From assembly GCA_029948255.1 (NCBI GenBank), contig JALIZF010001707.1, positions 372,001-436,000 of the forward strand: DNA of 64,000 bases, read 5' to 3'. The notes below the pieces were generated by a model. It had not been told where the DNA came from. It worked only from the letters and a program-made list of their open reading frames with translations, and searched no databases. The stretch's first letter is position 1, and the number at the start of each line of letters is the position of its first letter. Shown piece by piece: positions 21,093 to 33,280 of this stretch. The position numbers and the translations under genes were made by a program. The stretch comes from Telmatactis stephensoni (Eukaryota > Cnidaria > Anthozoa > Actiniaria > Isophelliidae).

Positions 21093-24057
21093 CTTTTCCA
21101 TCTGATCGATTTTGTTGTCAGAAAAAAGATAGAGTGATCTTGCTTTAAACGTTGTTTCTTTGTTCTGCTGTCTATGTTATAAGTGAAAGGATCGATCGAT
21201 TAGGAAATTCAAATAAATTAATCAAGGGAAAAATAAAACGCACTGTATATATTGTATCGTATTGTGTTGTATCCCATATGCCAACGCCGGGTTTTTCATC
21301 GCTGTTGGGGTCACTCTTTCTATATAATGTGTATTCAGTGTTACCTAATAAAGGTATCAGCGAGCAACGCGTTGTATGAACGTCCATCAGTCTTTCGCCC
21401 TTGTTTTATGTTTAGGTTACTATTTTTAGCCCCCAAAGTTGAAATACTTTTGGATGCAGCACAAACAAAATAGAAACTTGGTCTCATGTTAAAACATTCT
21501 TTGTCATTGTTTTTCACTGAAAAAGACAACGTTTTTAACTGACAATCTTTTTGGATAAAAGTACTTGAGACTAGCTGGCGATTTTTTACAACGCAATACC
21601 TTCACTAAAGACATTCAAGACTTTGTCATTATATTTTTCTTTGTCCGTTCTTATTATAGAAGGATTTCACGGCAGCCATGTTTGTGGGAAACCAGACAAG
21701 GTCCCGAGGGTGTCCGCTAAGTAGACGTACAACTGTACAGAAATACCTCATTCAGTTTGACAAGCTAGATAAAAACTCGATAATGAACAAAGTAAATGCA
21801 ATTTTTTTGTTATAAGTAAACAATGATATAGAGGCACTAGCACATTCCTGAGACGAGCCACTTTTTTGACTTCGATTCAGCAACAGTAGTGTATAGAAAG
21901 ACATGTCATCGGAGGATTTTCCTCGAAGCGTGACATTCTACATAAGACATTGTCCCTGGCATTTATGCCCTCATGCGCGCACTTGATCATGAATATGATT
22001 GTTTTGTTTTGAATTACTCTCACAGAACACCTGTTAAAACACTGTTGAAGTCAGTTTCAGTCAGAGACATGCTCACGTGATGAGTTGATATCATGGACAA
22101 TCATTGATAAAATCACGAAGAAGTCAGCACTTATCGACATCTCTGTAAAAAATGATATATATCAGTAAGATAAAAAGATACATATAAGAACTCAGTATTG
22201 AAATAGAAAGACTGTGGGAGACGAAAACAATAATACCAATTGTAATAGGATCGTCAGGGACGATTTAACACAATTCAAAGATCATTTGCATAGACTAATG
22301 CTCCAAACTATTTTGTGTTTGTCCATTTTGCAAAGTTTCAGCAAAATCAAGCAGTTTTATTCTAATCGGTTATCCTGTGGACAAGAAAAACGCTGATTTT
22401 ATGGCTTTTTTTAGTCAATGAACAAAATGATGAGTAGAAAAGGTCGTTTTAATTTAGGCAATATCATTCGCTTCATGGAATATTTCTCTTCTTTTAAAAA
22501 GTACGACTTTTCTCTCACTGAGCTTCCCTAGCGTCAGTGAATTCTCAACAAATGAAGGTTTTGAAAGTATGGCAATCAGTAGAACAAAGAAACCACATAA
22601 AAATGACGAGATTTGCTTTATTCGATTCCACTGACTTAGATAATTCCCCATAAAAATAAGTTTTGAAATTATAAATATCAACAAAGCAAAGAAATTGCAA
22701 TAAAATGATTTGATTCCTTAAGGACATTACCTACAACAAAATTGCCCACTTCAGTATCATACAACATATTCATCTATAAATGCTCAAAATTTTTGAGCCA
22801 TTCTATGGCAATGTTCGGCAGAACTTTCAGTGAGCCTTTCACTACTGTCAAGATAACCTCTTGCTTAACACTGCCATGGAAGTGTTCAAACATTTTGAGC
22901 CATGGGCGTTTAGCCTGCGTCACATCCGGACTTTTCCTCCGTCTCTATAATCTAAAAATTTATATTTCTTGGGTTCCCCGTGTTGCTGATAGAGAGGGAC
23001 TAGGCGCTAGTAGTAGTATACACAATAGCGGTTCTGCGACCGGCGGATCACGGCGGATCTGTGGATCCGCCATGGGAGTGACGTAATCGCTATTCTGGGT
23101 ACTACTGTGATGACGTCAGCTTGACGTCACATCCGTAAGAGCCAATCAGAAACCGAAGACCCCTCTGGTTCGTTCGAACACGTCATGACTATTTTTAGAA
23201 TAGATCGTGGTGAATTTCTAACTATGACCGACGTGAAACCTCAACTATACTATAAATCAGACGTGTGAAAACCAGAAATACAGTCCAAGAGAAAGTTGTC
23301 AGCGTTTATTCTTCTAAATTACATCTGCTCTTTCACAACTACCAGCTGAGTTGACCTTCGCAACAATCCCAAGGTCAACCAATCAGAATCGAGGATTTGA
23401 AATGCTATTTTGATTAGCATTTCTTTGTACTACTTCATAACTACCAAGATAATGGATAAAATACGAATGCCTCATTTTCTAGAATGCTGTAAAACCATTT
23501 TGCTATTATAGAAGACATAATAGAGAGTTTCACTAAAATATCCGAGTCAAATAAAAAAATACGAGAAATTCGCGCCTTTTCTGTTAGCGGACGCGCTGCC
23601 GAGTGGCGGGAAAAAGCATTTATTTTCACAAAACGACAGCCAAAGTCCTTCAACTTGTGAGTTTGTTTCCAATTTTTGGCAATGTTATTTCTAAAGAGAC
23701 GATTTATAAATTGTTTATTTTATCAAAGCTATTTGTATGGAAGCTGGTCTTATCGTAGAGTTTAATTTCAGCGAACTAAGTAAGTTCAAAATGGATGTAT
23801 TTGTTTGTGTTTAGGATTTTTGCTTATGCTGCAATGCTGTAACGTGGGCATGATGTACTATTAGTTGATATTGATATACAAAAATAGGTTTTCAACTGGT
23901 AATATCACAAAATGTTTTTGATGACAGCTTAGGAAATGCTAACCAAAATAGCTGACCCATCATTCAACTCAGCTGGTAAGTTCATTCTGGAGGTTTTCTC
24001 TAGTTACTATGGAAACGATCCTTCGAGCTGGTTCACAAAGAAAAACACAGGAATCCC
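21093..24057. other. about 3 kb without recognised genes
   Basis: Mostly AT-rich. At 22770-22915 two similar blocks repeat (CAAAATTTTTGAGCCATTCTATGG and a variant with TTTGAGCCATGGG). At about 23010-23090 a short inverted repeat pairs AGTAGTATACACAATAGCG with CGCTATTCTGGGTACTACT around a GC-rich core of CGGCGGATC units. Short open frames here have no family resemblance. Confidence 0.45.
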
Positions 24058-24229
24058 ATCTAGTGTAGATTCTAGTCTAGTTTAGATTCTACTAAATTCT
24101 AGTGTAGATTCTAGTCTACTAGTGTAAATTCTACATTAGATTCTAGTCTAGATTCTAGTGTAGATTCTAGTATTCTAGTGTAGATTATTCTAGTCTAGAT
24201 TCTAGTGTTCTAGTCTAGATTCTAGTATA
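24058..24229. repeat. ATTCTAGTCTAG/ATTCTAGTGTAG minisatellite
   Basis: Degenerate tandem of 10-13-bp units alternating GATTCTAGTCTA and GATTCTAGTGTA, with several internal deletions. Confidence 0.9.
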
Positions 24230-24293
24230 TTTCTTCAGTTGTCAAAAAGAAAATCACTGAGGTAGTGTGCTGCATGTTGATGCATTATAATAA

Positions 24294-24371
24294 CGTCACC
24301 ATAGCAACCAAGGTTCATACATAGTACGGCTTCTCCAGGGTCAGTTATCTCGTCCCATCCACCACTGTGTA
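24294..24371 (-). pseudogene. relic of a third PAN/EGF copy (3' end)
   Basis: CACCATAGCAACCAAGGTTCAT, the TACGGC(T/C)TCTC region and AGTTATCTCGTCCCA(T/A)CC repeat the end of the terminal exon and 3' flank of copy B (24668-24773). Only the last few codons, corresponding to WWLGRDN (W changed in context), are recognisable; the rest of the exon is absent. Confidence 0.7.
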
Positions 24372-24739
24372 ATTAATCTTAAAGAGTGTTTTCAGTCAGT
24401 GTAAAAATTATAAAAAGCAGGTTAATTTTCAAAATGTGTTTTCATCTGCAATAAGTTGCATTGGTTAGTCTTGAGCTGTTTTATTGACAGCGTCGTCCCC
24501 AGGTTGGGATAATTTTGTGTCATTTGCTTGACAACTACATACCCCACTACGAACATTTGAAAAAAAAAATCAGCCAAAAATTAAGTCCCCACCCATGGCA
24601 CGGCTACCGCCAACTGCCCAAAGGACCTACTTTGATTGGTGCATAAGATAGCTTTGTGCACTTTGATGCTCTAATAGTGTCACCATAGCAACCAAGGTTC
24701 ATGTAATAATAATACAGTACGGCCTCTCGATTAATCAGT

Positions 24740-27700
24740 TCAGTTATCTCGTCCCAACCACCACTGTGTAGTAGACTGTTGGGTTGCAGTGCATGGAAAT
24801 TTCGGGTTGATAATAGCGTAGAACCCAAAAACATCTTCACTTGGCATGGAATCAGGTACTGATGGAAATCCACACGAAACTACTGAGGAATCCACATGTA
24901 AATGAAGTGAATTCATCGCCTGCCACAAACTAATTTTTCCACCTTTGAATGTATGTCCCCTGATATTAATGTACTTGTATTTGACGCAAGTACCAAGGTG
25001 GTTGACAGTTATAAATGGATCAAATTCACTCAGGTGACCATAGAAATAATTGCCGGTGTGGTTATCATCGCCAAAGTTACAAGATGCTCTGTACATCGTC
25101 GATGGAGCTCGTACGTACTTCATCATGTCTAATGACATACGATAGTCCACCAAATTGACCTGGTTTGGATTTCTTGGAGCATCAGTGAAAAATGCTTTAT
25201 TCATGTATGCTGGAACGTTGTTGGCAAGAGAGAAAGATTCGATCAAAGTCCAAGAGCGATTTATTTTGCTATTAAAACTGCACCGTGCAGGAAATATTGC
25301 CCCATTGTCACTACGTGTTACGATGTATTCTGTAGATTTTGGTTTGTTGTTGGGCGACGAGTACTTTATCAAATCTGGACACCCTGTGATCGCCTTCTCG
25401 CACACTCTTCCAGTATAGCGGTTAGGGCACTTGCAGACAAACTTCTCATTTGGGGTGTCGCAGTGCTCTTCACATGTACCACCGTTCCTACAGGGCTGAT
25501 ACCGACAGCAGCCATTATAACACGTGCCAGATTGTACCATGTGAGGTTCGATCTGAAATGATTCGATTTTTAAAAAGTATGAATAATGTTAACATATTAG
25601 TAAAAATATAAAGATAGAATATACAAAAGCTCAATCAGGTTTTCGGCAATTCAGTTATTCTGAGTATCCTGTCTGTTTCAGGGAAATGAAGAAAGAAAAG
25701 AGTTTTACCGGAAGAGAACTTTATTATAATCAAAAGCGATTTTGAGACGGCATTATCGGTTTTTATTATACAATTGTGACGTAAATTTACCAAATAAGGT
25801 ATCATTTGAGGGCCAATATGGGACGGTAATACCCTTTAGAAACCCGGCTTGCGTATTCGGCCCTGTATGACGTCAAGGCTTCAAACCGGTTTGACGGTTT
25901 CCGCGCGCGCTGGTTTGCAAAAAGGGCTGTTTTGATAATAGAAATACTGCTTACAGCGAAAATCGTTGCATCGCGACCTCCAACATCGGTAAGATTTTGG
26001 TCTTTTCTGATCCGTCCATCATTCTTGGTGGCGGAGCTTTCACAAACTCGTTCAGTGATTGGTTGATTTGAAAGAAGCTCCGACCGGCCCCAATCTGATT
26101 GACGGCTCAGAAAAACCCAGAATTAAAACAAAATTTGTAATTTGCTGGTCGCAACGATTTTGGCTGTAAAAACACAACGTCTGAACGAAAAGAAATTGTA
26201 TAATACATCCTTTATTAGATATTTTCTTGTGTATTGCGGGCTGACATTTTACTCATCGCTCGCATTTACGAGTCGCGTATGCAGAACTATAACAAGTTTT
26301 AAACAAAAACTGAAAACATTTCTTTTTAAAAAAGGCTTTCAGGAAAGGTTTGAATAAATGATTGTTTTTAACATTTTTCAATCTATAATCTTTTAAAATA
26401 TTGTATATTAAATGTTAAATCATAAATTTTGAAATCTAATGCCAATTGTTTCTATTCCAATGTTTTTATGCAAATGTATTATGTGAACATAAATTGTATC
26501 AATGTATTATAAAAATACATATTTAAAAAAAAGTTTAATCTTAATTTTTCATATCATTTTATAATCTTTTAAACTGGGGAGCAAAGCGTTGTTGAACCTT
26601 GGGATATTGACACTTTACAAAATACTTTTATTATTAGTAGTAGTAGTAGTACTAAAAAGTATAAATCCTTTGTTTTCCATTGTTTAATAGTGCTATTTTA
26701 GCTTATTTTGCATTATTTAGCTAGTAGAATTTCACGGATTAAGTGCGATCACTCTAGTGTTACAATTTGGCTAAAATTGTTGTCAGTTGGATGTTGTCAG
26801 AGACTCTCCTAATATGGATAGCACCGGCAACCCGTCAGATTCAAGATGGCGGCCACTATGGCGCGAAAAGGGAGATCGTCTTGTATAAGGCTTACTTTAT
26901 TTAGCTTTTTCTGCAAAAACACTCGATAGTATTATATAATTCCACAATCTCTTGTTTTATTAATCCAATCAGCAATCGAGTTTTCAAATTATTCTTGTTT
27001 TGAATGTTCAAATCTTCGTTTTAAAAATGAAAATTCAAATTGAAGAATGGAATCAAATTTTCAAAAATAAACTCAATAATGAACTCTAGGGGGGCACGCT
27101 TGACGTGGTTTGCCTGTAAGATTAACCAGTCTATGAGGTTTCCTTGTATATAGATTTTAGGACTTTTTGGCTGACTCAAACTTCATAGAAAATCCTTTAG
27201 GACATGGAAGGGTTATAAAACGTTTGATAGTTTTCCTTACCAAATGAGTCCTAGCTATCATTGTTGGAGTCACTAAAATTAAAGTTAATGGTGAGCTATG
27301 GCATATGAAGTTATCTATTTATTATTTCATTGACCAAACGTGTAAACGCATGTATCATGCACGACCTCGACGCGACTTGACTTGCGTGATTATGGATAAA
27401 TATATATTTTACCTTAATGTGAATTTAATTCAAATTTCTCAAGTTTTTTTCATAGCAAAGTTTGGCCTTGAGCAATTGGAATAAAAATATTTGTTATAAG
27501 TCATGATAAACATGTTTTCACATACATTGCTTTGTAATGAATAGACTATATGTTGGTCGCTAGCCAGTAGTGCTACTTCGAAGGATTGATACTTACGACG
27601 GCAATAAAAGCTGGGAAACAAAAAAACCTTATAGAAAAATCAAATTGTATAAACTTCTTATTTTGATGGTAAAATGGGTTGCTGTTCGATACGAAAAAGC

Positions 27701-30700
27701 ACAATTTTAGGAGAGCTAACTTTCATCCCGCTCTAAACTGATGCGATCCCGTGACCGGGAAAGTAATGAATGAAATTAAATAGCACCAAAAAGAACAGTT
27801 ATTACACTAAAAATACGATAAAATACGATACAGTGCTATTACTTAGACAACGACGAAATAGACTTACAGTAAGTGTTTTTCATATGAGTGTCTAATGCCT
27901 CTTTTAGTATTTATTATGAGTGTTTAGTATTTATCAAGAAGTCTGGAAGGTATAGGTAATTTACGCTCAAAGATAATAATGGCTTATTATTAGATAATTT
28001 AAAGTGTAAGACATTTGCTACTCTAGCGGATCGTTCTTTTGCCGCAGCGGCAACAAAGCTTTGGAATAAGCTCCCTCTTTCGATAAGAAACAGTTCATCT
28101 GTTAGATCGTTTAAGAAATCTCTTAAGACGCATTTATTTAAGGGAGTATTTATAGCTTAGTTATAGATTACTAGTATGTCTAAGGATATCTTTTCATAAA
28201 TTTGTAGACAACTAGATAATGTATTTAATTCATAAATCTATTTAAATCATGTGTATTTAAATATTTACTTATTTATATTGTATATAAGAATATTATTGTA
28301 CATTACATACGTTGCATTACAAATACAATAATTTTTTTACACTTTTGTAAACTAGGGTATATTAGATTTTGTAATTATATTTTTTGTTTGTAATGCGCTG
28401 ATGAAAATGTATATTGATATTATAGCTATATAAGTCAAAAAATATTATTAATATTATTATTTTGCAGTAAAAACGTCCATATGCAAACTACTTTAGCAGC
28501 ACTGTAGGGCGTGGTATACGAAAAATAACCTACATGCTGTGGGAACATTTAAATACATCTATATACTATCTTGTTTCTGTCATGAACATGGTTGCACAAA
28601 GCTTGTACAAATTTGTGGTTGAGTATCACTTTTTATTGATTGAAAATACCATTTTGTATATTCTAAAATTAGTTCTTCAATTGTTACTAATATAAGGTCT
28701 CATAAACATTACTATCATTTCCATGATTATCCATCACTATATATTTTGATCTGCTAACATTGAGTATGATTGACAGTAAAGTGCATTCAATCATTAATCA
28801 TGACATTGTACAAAATACAGATTGCACTAAATATTTATAAGTAAATAATACAAAACATGTATTTGTTTTCCATTGTTTATTTGGTGTAATTTTGCACTAT
28901 TTACTAATTCCTGTTTCCTGGCTTAATTATTGAACACAGTCTAGTCACCTTATTACGCAAAGGCGAGAATCTGATAGTCTTTCTAGTTCAGTAAAAAAAA
29001 ACATTGTAGATATTGCTAATTAATTAGTTCGTTTTTAACACGGCCTTCAGGAAGAGCATTTTTTTGTGGGTAACACACTATGCCATGGGCTTCAAGGGTG
29101 CGTGCGTGCGTGCGTAATTCAGAAATCCCCGAAGTAGAGCCGAAGTGTCAAGCCGAAAGATATGCGAACTTCGTGTGCCCGTCCGAGGGTGTTTAAGTCG
29201 ATAATTAAAAATCAAATATAGGCTTTGTGGTTATAAAATATATCCTCTTCAGACCAAATTGTTCAGTTAAGTTCATAAATATATCTTTAAGGGAAACGTT
29301 TGATCAATTTTCGATAAACGTAGGATTGACGAAGCCATTCGGAATGAAATAGGAAACTTAAGCACGGAATTCGAAACATGGGGCGATATTTTAGTGTAGA
29401 TTTGGCTTTGGGAGTAATCAGGCAGAGCTTTAATTGATTGTTGCGAGTTTTAGAAAGATATGTTTGATTGAAATTTTGTTTTCCAATTGCGTTTATAATG
29501 TGCATTTAGTAATTAGAGATGCGAAGGTAAGTTGATGGTAATTTATATTTCTCAATGGTTCTGTTACATTTTATATAGTACTTCAGTTTTCATTAATTTT
29601 GGTTATGTAGAAATTTAAATGAACTTACCAAGGGCAGTAGGAAAGTCCTGACGTCTAAAGGCTCGAAGGTTTTCGATTTGTAATAGACAAATCTTTGTTT
29701 GCACGTCACTGCATGCATAGGTCAAGGGCACTAGGACAAAGTCGCCTTGTGTTTATGTGTAATAAATCAAGTTAAAAATTGTACTTATCTGCAGTCAATC
29801 CTTTGAAGCTCTGAAGTCACATTATTTCCTCTGTTTTTGACCTTTCTGGCCTCTGTTCTAGCTGTTATAATGCTTTATCTTTGGTCAAACGAACGTTCCA
29901 ACGGTTTGAGTATCGATACTCGTTTGCAATTGGGGTCCAGTTCCCGCTCCGCCAAACTTTAGTTAGCGATTAGTAGTAATAAGTTAATCAAATTCGACTT
30001 AAGATCACTTTAAGTCGAATTTGATTAACTTATTACTACTAATCGCTAACTAAAGTTTGGCGGAGCGGGAACTGGACCCCAATTGCAAACGAGTATCGAT
30101 ATTCAAACCGTTGGAACGTTCGTTTGACCAAAGATAAAGCATTATAACAGCTAGAACAGAGGCCAGAAAGGTCAAAAACAGAGGAAATAATGTGACTTCA
30201 GAGCTTCAAAGGATTGACTGCAGATAAGTACAATTTTTAACTTGATTTATTACACATAAACACAACGACTTTGTCCTAGTGCCCTTGCATAGGTGCCAAA
30301 AATTTGAATTTTAAAAATTTTATTTCTCGTCCAATCGATTTTATTCAAAAATATGGTTTAGAAAACTGTCTTTGGAGATAATTTTTGAGCCGAAAGCGAA
30401 ATAATTTGATGCACAAGAGGTTTTATTCGGCAAGAGTTGTTATGTCACATAACTCAAACTGTAGCGTATTGCTCCACAGGACACCAACATTTCAGACCGT
30501 TTCAGAACCGTGAATAATTAATATAAAAGTACTTTCACGTAAAATACGAATGTAAAGTCTGTAACTATATAGGATTTTCTTTATTTGATGTAATCAGGCA
30601 CAGCTTTAATTGATTCTTGTTAGACTTTGGAAAGACTAAAAATATATTTTTACTTTGATAAGAATTCTACTTGGCTATCGGCCATCATTATTTTACATTG

Positions 30701-33280
30701 TAATACTAAAACGACATGCCAAACGTCGTCTTGTTTTTGACCTCGTAAAATTCAAGATTAAAGATTATCTTGAAGTGTGGTTTATTGTTGATTTGGTTGA
30801 GGCAATTTCTCGATCAACAGAACTTACATGTTTGATCGAAATTGTGTTTTCCAGCCGTTGTTACAATGTACAGTTACTAGTTAAAGATGCGAAGGCAGGT
30901 TGAACATGATTTATATTTCTCAATGGTTCTGTTACATTTGATAAAGTACTTCAGTTTTTCATTTTGCTTATGTAGAAATTTAAATAAACTTACCAAGGGC
31001 ACTAGGACAAAGTCGCTGTGTGTGTATGCACTAGTCGAAGTAAACCCCTACCCCCACCCCCAACCAGGGACAGGCCTTGAAATGAGTCTATATCTATATT
31101 TGGATTTGAGGCCAGTAACCACATGGCCTCATATATAGAGGTCTATTTTTTATAGATGACTGTAGACAACGTGTATAAATAAAGCTTATATAAGCAAAAA
31201 TTATGTGCAAGCAGTGGTGAAATATTATTAATTTTAATTTAAAAATTTGAAGACAATATCTCCGTGTCTTACATGTCTGTCCTCAAGTGAAGTTCGCTAC
31301 CACTGTCAATCACTTCCAAACGGATCCAAGGACTCCAGATTTACAAGGCACAATTCTTGACTGGCAAATAGTTCGGCCTCAAAATATTTAAACAAGTCGT
31401 GGCCCCTTCACTTTTAGGGGTATAGAATGGTGTCTAAAAAATAAAGAGGCTCGCAAAGCTCGGATTTGATTTTTGTAGAGGCTCGGAGTTTCAAGATATT
31501 AGGCTCGGAATCTCGGAATTTTCAAATGCTTGGGTCGGAAGCTCGGATTTCGGATTTTGCATGTTGAAAGCGGGCTCGGATTTTAAAACAAGGGGCTCGC
31601 AGGCTCGGGAGGCTCGGATTTTACCATTCTATACCCCTACTTTTGGGCTGGCCCCCGAACAAAACCATCGGCACTGCCTTGTGCAAAAACTTTCAGGAAA
31701 TTATGGCAAACATTTATTTAAAAGCGCGGAAGATAGTAAAACCTTCGAATTAGTGTATAGTGACAACGATATTTTCATTGCTGAAAGATCCGTAACAAGT
31801 TATTGAACTAGAGCTTGTTAATATGACGTCTTTGAAGCTTTGTCTGTCTTTCAAAAGACACCACGGGATACAGGATCATAATAATAGGCTTCGCAGCTTG
31901 AAAAGTGTTGTGGATATGCATTGCCATTTCAAAGGGAAATTATAGAGACAACTTGATCTTATATTTACACACATCATTTTGTCACGCCAGTCATATCATC
32001 AAAAACTGGATATGAACCGGACTGTTCGATACTTCAGTTTTCTAAAATTTGAAGTATTGATATTTGTTCCAAAATTAAAGTCAAAAAGTTGAATTGTCGC
32101 ATTTGTGATTAATTTGTTTTGGTTAGATAAAACAATTAGGTCATTTTCTAGTTTTCCCGCCTTCAAAAGGAAACACAAGCTCCATAAAATACATAACCAA
32201 ATTGTGGAAAATCAAAAATAGACATTTGTTCGCATAAGATGTGGTTAATAGAGGCTAAAAGGTGACCTTTTTGCTTCTCTTGATAACATTTTAGAAATTT
32301 TATACTATATTTATACACGACGTTTTGCAAGATAAAGCACTGGATCTAATGAAACTCTTTGTTTGTTATATGTAAAACCATCCGATTTCTCAACGGGGAA
32401 CTAAACATGCTCTTAAAAAATAATGAGATCAACTGAAGAATATGCACTACAAACTTTACTCCGCTTGAAAGGGAATGTTCTGTTTCTATCAGAAAAGGCA
32501 AATTTCGAGTATTTTTTATAAGAAATTTTGAAATTTTGAAAAAATGTTGATTCCCTCTTTGCTTATGACAATTTGTGTAGAAATTTCCATTGTGGAAAAA
32601 AAGGACTTTGTTTTTGGGACGGAAAACACAACTAGAGTGGATTTCGTATGACTGCAAAAACGGCACCGCACGGTCACGGCACGATTACGGCAGGAATCTC
32701 GAATGTTTTTATAGGCAACACGGCACTGACACGGACATGGCACGGCGCGTTCCGTTTCACACTCATACGAAAATTGCTCTATATAACATGTGATGTTAAT
32801 AATTATGGTGGCCATCCAAAAATGACGAAGATATGGAAGAACAAATACGTCAGAACTGAAAAAGATATATGTGCGTCAAAAAAAAGTCATTCAAGTGACT
32901 AACTTAGCTGTGTATCAGGACATTTTGTAAACACTCACCCCTTTATAGGAACGCTGATTCAAGTCATAGTACTCGTAACCCGATTCATCCATGAAATAAG
33001 TTGACTTCAAAGTCTTGTCAAAGTCTAACAACTCACATCTTGTGCCTTTCCTTTGGCACGCATTACAACGACAGTCATTGACACACGATGAGTAGCATTT
33101 CTTTGGATCATCAGTAGTGATGTTTCTGTAGGAGAAACCTTTGAGGTATTTCCCCTTTATGGTGTCTTCAGGCTCTGGGAAAAGTCGACCAGAATAACAG
33201 GTACCAACGCATTGGAATTTCCCCAAGACATTAGTTATAAAGGTACACAATGTGAATTGTAAAATGATTATTGCATTCAT
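24740..33280 (-). CDS. PAN/EGF secreted protein, copy B (intact, two coding exons)
   Basis: Exon 1 is 33280-32939 (114 codons) and exon 2 is 25552-24740 (271 codons including stop), phase 0 junction, 384 aa. The N-terminus MNAIIILQFTLCTFITNVLG is a signal peptide. A PAN/apple-like cysteine module follows (CVGTCYSGRLF, KCYSSCVNDCRCNAC, RCELLDF, SGYEYYDLNQRSYKG), then an EGF domain (NGGTCEEHC...CKCPNRYTGRVCE) and the same roughly 200-aa C-terminal domain as copy A, ending WWLGRDN. It is predicted to be secreted. Alternative use of copy A's terminal exon from this first exon is possible, since both acceptors share the same phase and sequence. The intron (25553-32938) is 7.4 kb, against 1.2 kb in copy A, because of an insertion of about 6.4 kb. 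The exact function is unknown; resemblance to coral skeletal-matrix or recognition proteins is from memory. Confidence 0.85.
26230..26355 (+). mobile_element. LINE reverse-transcriptase C-terminal remnant
   Basis: Ends in SFKQKLKTFLFKKGFQ, the kind of C-terminal motif seen in coral non-LTR reverse transcriptases (compare FKLSLKKTLV at 58690). Only the tail survives. An A/T-rich region follows. Confidence 0.5.
26635..26652. repeat. (TAG)n microsatellite
   Basis: Six TAG/AGT triplets. Confidence 0.8.
27975..28160 (+). mobile_element. LINE reverse-transcriptase 3'-end fragment
   Basis: A frame reads FATLADRSFAAAATKLWNKL and then RNSSSVRSFKKSLKTHLF followed by a stop. This matches the final segment of CR1/L2-like LINE polyproteins (the pattern ..R-F..AA..LWN-LP...SFK..LK..LF). 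The element is 5'-truncated and its catalytic domain is absent. Confidence 0.7.
29395..29660. repeat. local duplication, left copy
   Basis: Matches 30585-31020: TAATCAGGCA(G/C)AGCTTTAATTGAT, TTTATATTTCTCAATGGTTC and ACTTACCAAGGGCA(G/C)TAGG in the same order and orientation. The two copies flank the palindrome at 29723-30287. Confidence 0.75.
29723..30287. repeat. near-perfect palindrome, 280-bp arms, 7-nt loop
   Basis: Left arm 29723-30002, right arm 30010-30287, loop GATCACT. By eye the arms differ by about one substitution (GAGTATC versus GAATATC context near 29908) and a 2-nt indel near the outer end. TGCATAG sits just outside the left arm and directly after the right arm (29714-29720 and 30286-30292), a possible target duplication. 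The outer tip AAGGGCACTAGGACAAAGTC also occurs at about 30991. It lies in the copy B intron. Confidence 0.95.
30585..31020. repeat. local duplication, right copy
   Basis: Same order of blocks as 29395-29660, with about 170 extra bases inside and ending at AAGGGCACTAGGACAAAGTC, the tip sequence of the neighbouring palindrome. Confidence 0.75.
32635..32779. mobile_element. TA-flanked MITE, family M1, copy 4 (GC-rich subtype)
   Basis: Ends GAGTGGATTTCGTATGACTG and CTCATACGAAAATTGCTC with TA on both sides. The interior is rich in GGCACGG units, like copy 3. It lies in the copy B intron 160 nt from the first-exon donor. Confidence 0.85.

Larger units (their letters stand above)
25763..32166. mobile_element. 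about 6.4-kb insertion in the copy B intron (composite)
   Basis: Copy A reads straight from CGGCATTATCGGTT to AACACAAGCTCCATAAAAT, while copy B has about 6.4 kb between these points. The insert holds two LINE 3' remnants, the 29723-30287 palindrome, a local duplication (29395-29660 and 30585-31020), and a CACTAGTC(A/G)AAGTA repeat at 31029. Single-element termini were not identified, so it is probably a pile-up of insertions. Confidence 0.6.
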
